A DNA stretch of 64,000 nt from Burhinus oedicnemus (GCA_008921705.1 VFFE01007504.1:1423894-1487893), one strand, 5' to 3'; shown: positions 1-12,377, counted from the stretch's first letter. Numbers and translations: made by a program. Notes: generated by a model from the sequence alone, not told the origin.

Positions 1-117
1 ATGTAATATAGTCTCTTACGCAGCATGAGAAGGCAGCAGCTTTTCACAATTCCTGCTCACAGCAAGGTAGTCCACAGAAATTGCCAAACTCTGGAGTAGG
101 TCAAACAGTTTTGCTCA

Positions 118-145
118 AAAAAACAACAACAACAAAAAAACCCCA
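118..145. repeat. A-rich (AAC)n-like simple repeat
   Basis: A short A-rich tract contains four consecutive AAC units between A runs, followed by an A/C-rich stretch. It is a low-complexity intronic sequence. Confidence 0.6.
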
Positions 146-639
146 AACAGTTTATAAAAAAAAAATTGAAGGGAGTTGGAGCATGTGCTATGCAAAGCGT
201 GGTCTTCATTCAACCCCCTTCTCCTTCACTAATTTGAAAAAAAAAAAAAAAGGGTGAAAAGTTCAAAATTGCTTATCTGGACTTTTTCAAAAGGATGATC
301 CTTTTTTTCCGTATGAATTAACGTTTTTCTTCAACATCCTGGCAACACTGTGATAACTTCTGAAAAGCTCAAAATCAAAATAAAACGTTTCACCTGAATG
401 CATTTTTTTTAAATTTTCCAGTTAGCTTGAAAATGTAAAGTGGTTCCTACTCCTGCTCAAGCCAAGCTCTATTTCTGCCCTATCCAGCAGATAAAACCAC
501 TATTCAAGGTGTTGTGGGTGATGGAAGCCTCGATCTTTGGCAGCCCACACCATTTCAAGGCAGGTATCCAAATTGAGGGAAGAGCTCTGAGAGTGGCATG
601 AATGGGAGAGCAGACTTAAGGGTAATACAAGGAAGAAAG

Positions 640-686
640 AACAAAACAAAACAAAAACCACCAAAACAAACAAACAAACAAAAAGC
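640..686. repeat. (AAAC)n simple repeat
   Basis: AACAAAACAAAAC-type units are followed by several CAAA units. It is an A/C-only tract apart from its flanks, with no sign of function. Confidence 0.65.
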
Positions 687-1181
687 CACAGGTTTGCAAG
701 AAGCAGAAGGAAAGAGCACCCTTGCCAGAAGGATGCAGCAGTGGTCAGCAAGGCCTGAGCCCTGAGGTGGTGGACAAATGTGTCTGGTTCAAGTTCTGGG
801 TTGCAGAATGGGAACGTTACACGACTGAGCTAAAGCATCAGGTCATACCCACAGGAAAGCAGTGGGAGGTTGCGCCTTCCTCAAACTTAGAGACCAGACT
901 GTGCCACACAGAACAGGAGGGTACAGCACACGATTATAAAATCTGCCCATGGCACTAAGCTACCAAAAGCCTGCTCTGCAGATGCCCCGGTTTCTTAAAG
1001 AGACTCCTTTAGCAACAAGCTAAAGCTGTTCGCAGAACTCTGAGGTTGACTCTCTCTCAGTGGCATTTTTGGTGACCCCCTTGTTTGTGCAATGTTGACA
1101 TCTGTCCATCAGGATATCTCCCCCCAGCCTTCACACAGAGTGACAGGAGGTAAGTGCTTGATCATGTGAACAACCTATGAA

Positions 1182-1286
1182 GTGTTATCTGATAGACTAT
1201 GAGCAAAACTAAGATGCAATCTAGCTGCCACTGAGAAGTGACTGATTGCACAGCAGCTAGATTGCCGAATGTCCATCAGATAACAC
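1182..1286. repeat. Imperfect hairpin repeat (MITE-like)
   Basis: The outer arms GTGTTATCTGATAGAC (1182-1197) and GTCCATCAGATAACAC (1271-1286) are reverse complements with one mismatch. The inner arms GCAATCTAGCTGC (1216-1228) and GCAGCTAGATTGC (1253-1265) are perfect reverse complements. The roughly 105-base unit would fold back on itself almost end to end. This resembles a small non-autonomous DNA transposon or another palindromic repeat, but I cannot name a family. Confidence 0.55.
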
Positions 1287-1890
1287 AAGCTGTGAACTCC
1301 TGTATGAGATGAGCCAGAAATCTAGAGAGATCAAAGTCCACAGGGTTTTAGAGGTGCTACCACACTACCCTATCCCAATCCATATTTACTGACCAGCCAA
1401 CTCCAGTGTCTTCTTCCTTCTCACCACCTTTTTCAAGCATCCTCACTCAGGAGGCAGGTTATACTCTTGACAGTGAGCTTTTAAAATTGCAGTGCACAAA
1501 GGCACTACAGGGTAAAGCGTTAGGCAAAGGCAGTACCACAGTTTTTCCATAGCAGCTTTTGACCTTAGTGTCTTCTCACAATGAACAAGAGTCAGCTGTA
1601 ATGAGAATCTCCTTACCTGACTTCAGCCTGCCAAGTCTGGCAGTCTAAGGGGGTTCTCCAGGCTCTTTCGGCAACAGAAAGGACCTACCAAGGACAGTTT
1701 AGCCCACCCAGGTCAGAAACCTTTTTCTTCCCTGCTGACTACAGAGATACAACTCAGCTTTGACTGCACATCTAAAATGAGGGGGGATGAATACTGATGT
1801 ATCACACACATCTGATCCTGAAAAAGTCAGCAAGGAACAGCTATTTAAAATTATTTTTGGTAACCCAATCCTCCTTAACAGACTGGGACC

Positions 1891-2030
1891 GAGTTCCCTG
1901 TTTGTAAAATGGGAACAAGACCACTTCCCCTTGTTGTGGAGATGCAAAGATCACAAGGAATTCAGATCGTGCAGTGATGAGTTTCATATTGACACCTCAA
2001 CTAGTTGTATAAATGAGATGCTTTAAGTGA
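1891..2030 (+). repeat. MIR-like SINE fragment
   Basis: The order CCCTGTTTGTAAAATGGGAA, then a TTGTTGTGGAGAT segment, then AAATGAGATG follows the central and 3' part of the MIR consensus (CTGTAAAATGGGG, GTTGTTGTGAGGAT, AAATGAG). It is old and diverged, and was identified by eye only. Confidence 0.4.
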
Positions 2031-2280
2031 CACCATAGGAAAGTTTTATCTTCTGTGAATCTGGATGGCAAGAACTGACTATAGATGCCTGGCTTAGAAA
2101 GAGAGTTTTAGTCTCTTTAGTTCATCTCTAGTGTTTAATTTGATCTTGTTATTCCCAAGGACTCCTTTGCTGCTCCGCCCCTCTTTGCACAAACATGATT
2201 ACACTCAGCTAGTCCCCAAACTTTCAACAACTCTGCATTAATTATGCCTCCCCATTTGAGCATGGGAAAATCACATTTGT

Positions 2281-2350
2281 TTTTACAGAGAAGAAAACTG
2301 AAGCACCCCAGCTGTGACTTGCCTGACAGGCAGGCAGCAGCTAAGCTACC
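2281..2350 (-). repeat. MIR-like SINE fragment, antisense
   Basis: TTTTACAGAGAAGAAAACTG followed by AAGCACC and GTGACTTGCCTGA resembles the reverse complement of the MIR core (TTTTACAGATGAGGAAACTG, AGGCAC, GTGACTTGCCCAA). It is diverged and was identified by eye. Confidence 0.45.
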
Positions 2351-4876
2351 TCAAGGGCAGTTATTTCCAGCCTCGTGCCCCTGCTCCTGGATCTCTGGGT
2401 AACTCTACGTTTTTTACCCTCTTCCTGTCTCAGCTTCTCAGTTCTCAGTCTCTTACTACAATGAAAGTCTGCAGGCTAACAGAGATATCTTGATAACTAA
2501 TTGTTCTCAGCCTAAGGACAAAGATCTCTACTTGCTGTTACAGCTTCTGTGTTTGAAGGGGTTTTTGTTACTCCTCCCCTCCTTCCTTAAATATGTTTTC
2601 ATCAGCAGGATGCAAGTTTGATTCATCCAAGCCATGGACTTCTCTGCCTACATTTTGAAGTCTCAAGTAATGGAAAGAGAAAATTCAGCAGTCCCAGAAA
2701 AGAAGGGAAAGAATTTACATTTGTGTTTAAAGAACAAAGTCTGTGACTGTAACCACTGTGGCCTGGTATGTTTTGGGGGGATAGCAGTTTATGATTCCAG
2801 ATACAGCAGGCAAGAGTGGTTCCTGACTATGCTAACTGCTGTAGAGCTGCTGCATATGCAGAAACCCAATGGCAGATCACATAGCATGCCACAAAATGCT
2901 GGAAGGACATATGCAAATATTTTTTTCTTCAGCCTGAATGCAAAAATATGCACCTCCCTTTCTGCCACCTGTATTTGAACAGTTAATTTTACCATGCAAA
3001 AAATGATCCTGAGTATCATTCCACTAGTGCTGGACCAGGCTCCAATTAAAAAAAAAAAAAAAATCAAATCTACTCTCCAAGACTCAAAAAAATGTGAAGC
3101 AACTTGCAGCTTTACAGGTGAAAAAACTCCACAGAGTGGCAGAGGGAGAACTGTCATGTCACAAGTGCTCTGTATGTAGCTGTGATATTACACATCTTCT
3201 GAACCTGCCGTCATCATGAAAAATGCCTGACAGACAACAGCCCAGATCTAGGTATGAAGACAACTTTGCTAGCTTCAGGAAGGAGAACTGTGCAGGCAAA
3301 AAAGGTCACATTGCATGATCAGGGCCCATATTTGTAACTAATACAGGCTAATCTCGGGATTTATTATTGAACCTTTCCTATGGTTCGTTTCTTGTTTGTT
3401 TTTTTTTTAAAATAAACCCAGAAGTGAGAAGCATCTACTGACTGCTGTATTAATTTAACACCTGATCTAATTCCACAGGATTAGTAGATTCTTTCCTTTT
3501 TAATGGGCTTTTTAAAAAATGTCAAAACTCCATCCTATTCAACAGCTTTTACATCCTTGCACAGGAGAACTATTCTTTTCAAAAATCTGATCTTTTAATA
3601 CACATGAAGTAGTTTTTGTTTTATCCAAAAGTCAACAGACAAGCAACCAAAAATGTCTGGCCCAGCTGGAACAATGTACCAAGAACAGCAGCCAACAACA
3701 TGAGACTGTTTTGCTCTGAGCCTCAATTACAACTCTCACTGCATCTCTCTCTTGCCAGAAGAAGCCAGCCCCCTTCTTCTCCCTCTCCCACAGAACTGGA
3801 ATAAAGCAGCACAAAACGGGAGGTGTTGTGTCTTCAAAACATGAGTTAACAACACACTTTATTTAGCCTACTCCTGATATTCCTCCTACAGCTTATGGCA
3901 ACCCAGCATACAAAGGTATTCCACCACAGTCCCTCTGCATCCCACAACGTATGAACAAGAGAAATTCCTCACAATCACAGCACTGATCCCAAAACAATCT
4001 TACAAACTGGTTTGAGTGTACTTCTAGTAGATCGTATTTCCTTAATTGATCTAGTAGATTTCAAAAGGTTTCATTCAGAAAGATCCCCTGGAGTCCTAAT
4101 AATGTTGTCTGGAGCCAGCTGTAGTCCAATAATCCCTCTGCAGAGAGGATGAAGACATTTATTTGTAAAGAATACCCTGCAGAATTCTCTACAGAGAACT
4201 AGAAGGCGAGGAGGTGAAGGTGTGTTTGGTGGGGAAAGCCTGAGCTGATGGACATCAGTCACACTTTCTGCTTGTTCATAAACCTTGATCCAGCATAAGA
4301 GCTGGCCATTGCTACAGCAGACAGAAATACTGATTTCTTATGGCTGCAGTGCTCTGATCTGTGGATGAAAGGAATAGTGCACGAAAAAAGGCCCTTTGTC
4401 AGGGAAGAAACAATTACAAATCCAATACAAACTAGGAAATTTAACTCGCATCTTCCCGGGTTGTAACGTCCAGAACATGCCAAGTCCTGGGAGCAGCCTG
4501 CAGCCCAGCACACTCTGGAGAGCTGTCTGCACACAGGCACATTGCTCTGAACTCAGATTTCAAAACCTCTTTAACTTGTAGTGTCTGTGCCCTGCTAGAA
4601 AAGGCTGCAGGCCAGGCTGCACATTCAGCATCACTCACACAACATGCCAGCAGGACAGCTGGGGTGCGAGGAGGGGGCCAGGGCTTCTTCAGGGTGCTGA
4701 GACCCATTCAGGGTACCTAAGGGCAAAGTGCGGGGTTGTGTAGCTGCCTTTGCAGGTAACCTTGAGCCTTCCCTTCTTCCTCCTCCTCAGCTGAAAAGCC
4801 AACATATGATCACTTCTGTGCTTGTTTCCTAAAAGACAAACCAGCTGCCAAAATCACACCCCAAACCCATTCAGAG

Positions 4877-5262
4877 TTCACAGAATCACAGGGGTTGGAA
4901 GGGACCTCTGGAGATCATCTAGTCCAACCCCCCTGCCAGAGCAGGGACACCTACAGCAGGTTGCACAGGACGACGTCCAGGCGGGTTTGGAATGTCTCCA
5001 GAGTCGGAGACTCCACCACCTCTCTGGGCAGCCTGTTCCATCGTTCTGCCACCCTCAAAGTCAAGAAGTTCCTCCTCTTGTTTAGATGGAACTTCCTGCA
5101 TTCAAGTTTGTGCCCATTACCTCTTGTCCTAGCACTGGGCACCACTGCAAAAAGACTGGTGCCATCCTCCCAGCACCCTCTCTTTAAGTATTTATAGGCA
5201 TTGATGAGATCCCCCCTCAGCCTTCTCTTCAGAGTTAGGGTTCCCCAAGTTCCCTTCCTCAT
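4877..5262 (-). mobile_element. CR1 LINE, 5'-truncated 3' fragment, antisense
   Basis: The element reads right to left. GGGTTGGAAGGGACCTCTGG and ATCATCTAGTCCAACCCCCC near 4890-4932 are the reverse complement of the very common avian CR1 3' end. The minus strand encodes the C-terminal tail of the CR1 ORF2 protein, including [29 protein letters not shown] and ETFQTRLD. Only the last part of ORF2 and the 3' tail remain, as is usual for 5'-truncated CR1 copies, so it cannot move by itself. Agreement fades after about 5262. Confidence 0.92.
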
Positions 5263-5304
5263 CACAGTGCCAGTGCAAAGAGCAAGGACATTATTAGCAG
5301 CACC

Positions 5305-5385
5305 AGGCTCCCATCCTGGCTCTGCCACAGAGCTGCTGTGGGACTTGGATAGTTGTACCCATTCTCTGGGCCTCAGGTCTCCCCA
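5305..5385 (+). repeat. MIR-like SINE fragment
   Basis: CCTGGCTCTGCCAC, GCTGTGGGACTTGG and CTCTGGGCCTCAGG occur in the order of the MIR core (GGCTCTGCCACTTACTAGCTGTG, GACCTTGGGCAAG, CTCTGTGCCTCAG). It lies directly beyond the CR1 fragment, so the CR1 probably inserted beside an older SINE. Confidence 0.5.
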
Positions 5386-7053
5386 ACACCCTCCTGCCTG
5401 GGCTACTTCACTAGTGAGCATTCTGGCACAATGGGATCTTGATCTCTGCAGCTGCTCTAGGTACTGTAAATAATGATAAACACCATATCACCTTCTGGAC
5501 ACCTATCTTACCATCGCAAAACATCATCACAATATGCCAAAAGACATTATTTAGGACAATAAGGCTGAGATACATCAGATGATGGGGAAAAATAGAGTAT
5601 TACAACAAACAGCCTGCAGCATACTGTGTGGAGCCAGATCAGAATGACAGGTTATTTGTTCCAGCCGAGTGCTTGGCCCCACGCTAGCAGCCTGCAGAGC
5701 CTACACAGTTTCCTCCACAGAGTGTTGCCCCGTGGTCTGGGAAGATGGATTAGCTTTGGTGACATGCCATAGTAATGCATACAGACCCAGGACAAGTTTG
5801 GCATAGCGTCCTGCTGCCACTTCCTCCTCAGAAACACAAGTGCTGTGGCAAACGAGACAGAGGTATCTCAATGGCTCTGGGGAAACCAGCTGTAGCTGGT
5901 GAGGCCAACCTGGACACCGCACTGATGCTGGTGGCTGGCCCTGGGCACACAGTCCTCTGGAGCACAGCACTGAGAGCCTGGAATTAGCCTTGGTGGCAAT
6001 ACAGCTGTGTTTGTGCAGAGATGCATCTGAGTGGGGCTCCTGGGAACATCCTGAGCCACCCAAAAGTGGCTCTCGAGTGAGCCAGACTAGGCATCTGCAC
6101 CCAGGACACACAGTCCACAATTCTTATTGACAACCTACACCTGAAAGAAAGCTCAACTGTCCTCACTAACCTGATCACTCTAGTTTCAGATATGCTGCCT
6201 CTTTGGTGCAGATCTCAAAGGAAAACTGGTGCCCCTGAAGTACATAATGAAATACATAAGTAACATGGGGCATGTGAGCTGCACATGGAGTTGGTAGAAA
6301 TCTATATTTCTATTGTGGGAAGCTAATTGCCATTTGAACTAGGAAGGAACAAATGTAGACCCACTCTGAATAGTAGGCAGACTGGGGCACGTGGGTAGCA
6401 TGGGCATTTCCATTTCATTTTACAGGGAATACCCACGCAGCACTGGCTGTGCTAAGAGGATGGGTAGGCTACAGCCCCCACTGCCTGCTAGTAAACCCAT
6501 GCCCACTTCTTGGGGCTGTAAGAGACTGTGCCTCCCTCCCCACCCCAAGTTTCATGATCTATATTGAGAAAACACGGGCTGAGAGGTGGTACAGGAAGGG
6601 GAAGTGGCTCACTCAGGATTCTAAAGTAGAATAGGAATAAACAGAACGTCTGAAACTCCTGCCCTCAATCCTGGATCTTGAGACCACAACTCAATTTACA
6701 TTCTCTGGGTGTGGGTAAATTGTGATGCAATTTTGGATTGAAAAGAGCCATGATGATAAGAAACTGGCTTCAGAGGAAAAAGTACACCTTGGGCTGAGGT
6801 TTGCAGTTATATAAAACACGGCAGTGCCACTGAATTGAAAGCACATGCATTAAAGAGCGTGCCGATGGCCAAAGCAGCAGACCGGAGACTAAAATCTCCA
6901 TAGCAGTGGACTGGAGACTAGCACTGTGCTGGCCAGGGGCCAGTGTAACTCCTTATATCCTTTTTCTCTTGGTGTTAGAAGTACTTTGAATAAAAGCAGT
7001 GAGCAGTCTTAGGTGCATCTTTGTGGAACCAAATGGTATGTAGCATGGCTTAC

Positions 7054-7117
7054 CTGGACAATTAGCTTATTTTCCTTATCGGGCAGAATTCGGTAGGTAT
7101 AAACGCAATTCCGGAAC
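7054..7117 (-). CDS. INPP5D: INPP5D coding exon 2: SH2 domain continuation
   Basis: This 64-base exon lies between a CTGTTTCAG acceptor (AG at 7119-7118) and a GTAAGC donor (7053 downwards). Its first base completes Leu45 of the previous exon, and it then encodes 21 codons, FRNCVYTYRILPDKENKLIV followed by Q. This matches the mammalian SHIP1 segment YRNCVYTYRILPNEDDKFTV in length and pattern. It forms central SH2 beta strands, with the VYTYRI stretch in the region that lines the phosphopeptide pocket. It ends in phase 0. The exon is too short to stand out as an open reading frame and was found by reading the minus strand for the expected continuation. Confidence 0.93.
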
Positions 7118-10100
7118 CTGAAACAGATAAGAGGAGATATGGTTAGACCATCTCCAGAAGGGAATCACACCATGGCACCCCTCCCCATGAGAAAAGATAC
7201 TGGAAGATTCCAAGACACATAGATGGCTTCATGCACACGGGTTTTAAACATTTCTTTTTCCCTGAAGTCTGTGAACTAACACAAACCTGAAGTGTTCCTG
7301 GTCACTAAGACATGTCTGCAGATGTCACTGCAGAAAGTGATATCAGCATCAGCCTCAGAGTGAGTTATTCAACTTCTGGCCGGAAAGAAAGAAAACACCA
7401 AATGGCTCTAGTTGTCAGTAGAGTGGGCGTCTCAGGAAGGAATGAAAAAGCAGAAATCCAAAAGACACAGGGCCAAAATCAGCAATGAATGAGTAAATTG
7501 AAGGGCTAGTATGTGCGTTGACTTGTATTGGGAAAAACAAATAATAGAATTCAGCTAAATCACAGCAAGACAGCTGATTGCTAGGCATGTTTTCATGCAC
7601 AAATCCTAAACAACAGCCTAAATGAAAACCCATCTCACTATCCTGGTGCGGACGCACACTGTACATACGTGTCTGTAGCTCATAATAAACATTTTGTCCC
7701 AGCTAAATTCAATTAGATTTAAGGGGGGATGGAGGAGTCTTTTGCCCAGTGGAGGGCCACATTAATGTACAAGAGCCCAAGGGAAGCCTGAGCAGTGCTG
7801 TAACATGGTAAGCATGACCTTCCTCAGCAGCTGCTGAACTTTGTGGAGCTCGCCCAAGAAGTGTTGACTAAAAAAAATGTATTTTTACCTTTCTCCCAAG
7901 TGAAAAACAGATTGATCAAATCTTTTAAGTCACCTGCAAAGCACTCTGCTAAAACATACAATATGGCTTTAAGCCAGCAAACGATGCTGGTTTCAACCCC
8001 TTCCTCTCAAAGAAAAAAATGGAATCCACTCTCAGGTCTTCCTTGGCTGTAATAGGAACACTGTGGAATCATCATGAAATGTGGGCTGAGGTCAGCCCCC
8101 CAGCTGGGGAGATCAGGCAGATCAATAAAACACCCTCATCTCTTTTACAATTATGTTGAGTTTATTCATCATATGCCTTTCAGAATCACTCCATGCAGGA
8201 GAGAGATTTTAGGCAGCCTTATACAAGGAGTCACAAAGAGCAACTGGAAATCAAAAGAAATTGCGCATAAATCATAGCTGAGTTTTTCTAGGGTGTTTGG
8301 AGGATTTTGTCATGTAACCACATGAACCTGTATCTTTTGATCGCATTAATGCAAAGGACACAGAAGAATTAGAACTGCTCTCAGAGCTCAGTACCACTTC
8401 ACTAAGCGATGTAAGACCATTTCAAAGGCACCTATTCATTCACACATCTGAGGATCTGGTGCAGAGCTGGAAGATCACAGACATGATCCCCAAGTGCTTT
8501 GGATTGCCATAACACTGCTAATTTCACCAAGCACAGGGCAATCAACGCCAGATGAGGATATGCCCCAAGGAAGGGTATGGGGTTTGTTTTTATCTGTCAA
8601 TGCAGTTCTCTTACACCATTTCCTCCTGCTGATATGCAAACAGGGCTAAGCAGAACTGCTCATGCAGCTGATGAGAGAAAATTTGTGTGTGTGGAGATTA
8701 TTAAACTGATAAACAAACCAGCTCAATGGCTCTTGCGTCACAAGAGGACCCTCCTTGTTACCTTCACAAAAAGTAGCCCATCACACAGGCCTTATGAGGC
8801 TGCAGTCATAATACTTGTAAAGAGGTTTTAGCTGAGGACAGGTAAGATCGGTGGAAGAGCAAGGAAAGAAGGGCTGTTGGGTGAGACTAGAGCAGGAAGG
8901 AGCACTTCCTAGGATCAAAAGCAGGAATCCTCTTTAGCAGTCCCCTAATTTAGTGCATGTGGATGGAGAAGACTGGGACTCTTACTCCATTTCTATGCTT
9001 AGGCCTTCTCTCCTCAGTGTCCTGACTGTCAAGCTATGTGGTCCCAATTACTGTCACATTCCAGGTCCTCCCTAAAAACTGGGTTGAGTTCAGAATTGCT
9101 CAACCACTGTTCAGGCTGTCTAGGGGGGCAAGGTGGTGTAAATATAACATCAGCCTCAGCTTAAAGATGTCTCCAAGTACTTTGTCATCTCTCTGTCCTC
9201 TCAACCAACCAGAGGAGGAAAGGGGACAAAGCTTGTATTTTCTCTTTCCTCTCCTTCTGTACATGTTTTTATGCACGGGTGATGATGTGCATATTGGGAG
9301 CACCTGGGAATCCTAAACAGGACTGCCATGCTAGGCATGGTGCTAAGTGCACCATGAGAAAGGCTGTTCCCCCAGGGGGCTGGAAAAGGCATCTCACAGG
9401 CAGTGTCCTCTGAGAGGGATCCCAAAGCTGCAGCTAGCCTTTGAGGGTCATCTCTAGGAGCATTGTTAATCCTGCAGCCATTCACATGTGAACCACCAAC
9501 AGAAGATCCCTGGAGGAATACCACCAGTTCAGGTGCAGAAGATGTGAGTGCTAAGCAGGCTCTTTTTGGTTTCAGGATCCAGGCATTCCCCTCCAGGTAA
9601 GTTAAAGAGCCCATTTCTTGTCAATAAACTGGCAAATCAAATGATCCAGGCACAGAGAAAGGAGGAGGAAAATTGCTTTGCTTCTTGCCTTTTATGGGGC
9701 AGTGTGACCAGTAGAGCAGAGGACAGCAGTGCAGGGGGAGGAGCGTTCCCTCAGCATTTGCTGTTTCAGCTCTCTGCTAAGTTAAATGCTGCTGCTCTAA
9801 GTTTCAGAAAAGGAGGGGAGACGCTCTTAAAAGGCCCTGCAAATGCACCTCCTTTACTTGTCTATATTTATACAACCTTATTTTCCTAAAGCAGCTCTTC
9901 AAGAAAATCACTATTTCATTCTATGACACAATAAGTGCTTTTGCCTGATTTTGACTGATCTGCCCAATAAATATTAGAGCTTTATAGAATATGACACTTC
10001 TTTTTCAGAGCAAATTTCATGGGTTTTTGTTTTCCTTATCCATACACAGTTGACACTTTCTCACTTTCAACATAATTCTCTTTTTGTGAAAAGCTTTTGC

Positions 10101-12092
10101 AGTCAAGCTTTCATTATTCCCCCCATCTCTCTCTCTCATTCTTTGTCTCCAGCCTCTCTGTTTTTTAAACAGAAGTGACTGAAGAGCTCAAACTTCAAAC
10201 ACCTTCCAGTCAATAACACAGCTGAAACTGATACATCTTTGAGGAAGTTTTCAGCTTCAGCAAAGCTGCCCATTTTGTCAAGATGACATTCAGAGGGAAA
10301 GACTTATTCACCACCTTTAACCCTTTCTCTTCACAAACTAACTGCAAACCAGCATAAGCTGAAAGCTTGTTAGGTACTTTGACTGAGGTTTGTGTGACAT
10401 TTCTCAGACTATAATTAACGCCAGCCCTTCGCACCACAGATCCGGCTGCTCTTGGCTGACAAGGCTGGGTGCTCCCATTTCTTTAATCAAGCCATTCATG
10501 TCAGCCACCTCAGAATGGATTTAAGAACATAACCTTTGGCTCCCAGTTCAGAAAATCCTGGTCACGATATTGTTTCTATTTCCTGATCCCATGTCTCTCA
10601 AGTCACAAAAGGCTTTCAAAGTTGACTGCGTAAACATTTACAATGGAAAAACTTATGCAAATGCATGTTAGTAGACATTTTTACAGCACCTTCCCTTTCT
10701 ATAATGCCTACCATCACTCCATAAAAATATTTTGTGTACATACTGGTTACAAGACAAATCAAAGGGGTCATACTAAAAACATTCAATGGAAGCAACAGTC
10801 TATTCTAGTAAAACATTCCTTGACTTGCAACTTGGGCCCTCAGCCGCTGCTACACGATTGCCCAGCTTCCTCCTGCTTGTCCTGGCTATTCATCTGCAGC
10901 TGCCCTTCTTCCTCTGCTCCCTCCAGAAAGACAACACTCTTCCCCATGTTATTACAAACATCTTAACAGGCAGGTACAGAGGCTCTCTGCACTTTGTGAA
11001 CGCCCCCATTACCCAGCCACCGATCTCTGACAGCCCAACACCTACGCTTACAGGGCAGGTACCCAGCCCCACGCTTTTCTGCAGATGAATCCTCTGCAGC
11101 ACTGTGCTGTCACTAGAAGTCTGACCTCAGAGACAAGCTGTTAGACCAGAGTTATAAACAGCAGCACCACCTTTACCACTGCAAGAAATATACTTTCAAA
11201 AACAAACTACACTGAGAAACCCGCTCGTAATTTCATGGGGGGTAAGGATGAAACAAGATTTATTAATCTCCTTCACAATGGCAGCAAAGAGGATCTGACA
11301 GGCAGAACAGGGTCCCAGAGAGGCTCTCTTAATCTCTCCTAAGCAGAGAGCAACTGTCTTATCTCTCTGTAATGCAAAGTCAAATGCCTCAGACTTCACC
11401 TACTGATTGAATCTCCTCTTGACCCTGCAATCCTGCCTCTAGGAATAACACCTGCCCCTCACAAACCCAGGGCAGGAGGCTTTGCCCTCTGGTCCCCAGC
11501 CCCAGCCCAGAACAGGGGGGTCAGGGCTGCCAGGACTTCTTTCCTCTCCCCGTTTCCCACATGAAATATTTACCCTGTGAGACACATTAATGATACTGGC
11601 AGAATCACTGCACAGCTCCAGGAACTATTTCAAGCCTTTGGGCACAGCACTGTATGAGCAGGTGGGTCAAACACACACTGAACCAGAGCAAGAAAAGTGC
11701 CTGGGAGGGTACCAAGCTCAGTACTTGAGTTGTTAAATGTAAATACCTGACCCAAGTTGTTAACAGGCTCAAAGAGGTCAAGAGGTTATTTTTTTCCCTC
11801 AGAGTACAATGGCAGTATCTTTGATGATTCTCTCCTTTTGAATCAAGGGCAAGGGCAGCATGAGCAGCACAGCAGTAAAAACATGGGTTTGTTCAGCCTG
11901 GCCCTGCTCCCAACCCTTCCCTACCCCATGGCCCAGTCAGGTGAAACCAGCCATGCTCTGATGTGGGCTGCACCTTCCCAGTGGGTAGAGTGGCTGTTTG
12001 CCTTCGTGCTGGAGAGGATGCAGGGGGTAACACCCTGCACAAGCGGGGACAAAAGTGTCCGTGTGAAGCGCGAGGTTGAAAGCTGTACTTAC
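7118..12092. other. INPP5D intron 1: non-coding
   Basis: This 5 kb stretch separates the two INPP5D exons. Reading both strands, I saw no further exon, no clear transposon and no long tandem array. Open reading frames here are at most about 137 codons and lack recognisable domains. Confidence 0.6.
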
Positions 12093-12226
12093 AGCACGCA
12101 GAGTGCATATGCCGAAGCAATTGACTCACTGGCCCGCACAAGGAAGCTGCCATCCTTGCCTACTTTGGAGAGGAGGTCTTCGGCTCTGGAGCGAGTGATG
12201 TTGCCGTGGTACCAGCACTGATCCAT
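12093..12226 (-). CDS. INPP5D: INPP5D coding exon 1: start of SHIP1 SH2 domain
   Basis: The minus-strand start codon is at 12226-12224, with G at -3 and G at +4. The exon encodes 44 codons plus two bases and ends at a consensus GTAAGT donor (12092 downwards). The peptide starts MDQCWYHGNITRSRAEDLL and holds GSFLVRAS, in which Arg31 of the FLVR motif is the phosphotyrosine-binding arginine of SH2 domains. It agrees closely with the N-terminus of mammalian SHIP1 as I remember it (W-x-HGNITRS-AE-LL, KDGSFLVRASESI, AYALCVL). The split codon CT joins G of the next exon to make Leu45. A 154-codon plus-strand reading frame over the same bases is a shadow. The paralogue INPPL1 (SHIP2) is the main alternative, but the sequence and the NEU2-NGEF neighbours favour INPP5D. 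Confidence 0.93.
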
Positions 12227-12320
12227 TGCTGGAGCTGGAGGAAACCTGAATGCCAATACAGGAGCTGCCAGAGCTGCCTGTGTGTCTGTGTGTAACGATC
12301 ATGCAGCTTCAGCTCACCAG

Positions 12321-12377
12321 CTTCCTGTTTCAATAGTACAGAGAGGGAAAGGAAACTCAGCCGCGGACAACTTCCTC
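12321..12377 (-). promoter_or_regulatory. Candidate ETS/PU.1-type sites upstream of INPP5D start
   Basis: On the minus strand the sequence reads AAACAGGAAG at 12330-12321 and GAGGAAGTTG at 12377-12368, about 95-105 and 142-151 bases before the INPP5D start codon. Both have the GGAA core, and GAGGAAGT matches the purine-rich PU.1 consensus well. INPP5D is a haematopoietic gene, so ETS-family control is plausible. No TATA box was recognised. GGAA cores are common, and the sites may lie in the 5' untranslated region. Confidence 0.3.

Larger units (their letters stand above)
1..7053. other. INPP5D intron 2 (partial): non-coding with old repeats
   Basis: No coding exon was recognised here. The stretch holds A-rich simple repeats near 118-145 and 640-686, a small hairpin repeat (1182-1286), MIR-like fragments (about 1891-2030, 2281-2350, 5305-5385) and an antisense CR1 fragment (4877-5262). 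Other reading frames in the region are short and resemble no protein known to me. Confidence 0.6.
1..12226 (-). other. INPP5D: INPP5D (SHIP1) gene, 5' part, partial locus
   Basis: This is the span of the 5' end of INPP5D, read leftwards from the start codon at 12226. SHIP1 is a blood-cell inositol polyphosphate 5-phosphatase that removes the 5-phosphate of PI(3,4,5)P3 at the inner plasma membrane after its SH2 domain docks on phosphotyrosine motifs. Only two coding exons are visible, together encoding about 66 residues of the N-terminal SH2 domain. The next expected exon (end of SH2) was searched for by eye on the minus strand between 1 and 7053 and not found, so intron 2 probably continues past the window edge. 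The phosphatase domain is outside. The left boundary is the window edge, not a gene end. Confidence 0.88.

Noticed and set aside
4951..5421. Minus-strand frame of 156 codons
   Set aside because: Its C-terminal half is the dead CR1 ORF2 tail and its N-terminal half is flanking DNA, so it is reported as a mobile element rather than a gene.
1..7053. INPP5D coding exon 3 (end of SH2 domain)
   Set aside because: I looked for the expected SH2 C-terminal sequence on the minus strand and found no convincing match, so it probably lies outside the window.
11757..12221. Plus-strand frame of 154 codons
   Set aside because: It overlaps INPP5D exon 1 on the other strand, which matches a known SH2 domain and has a proper donor. 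The plus-strand frame is a shadow.
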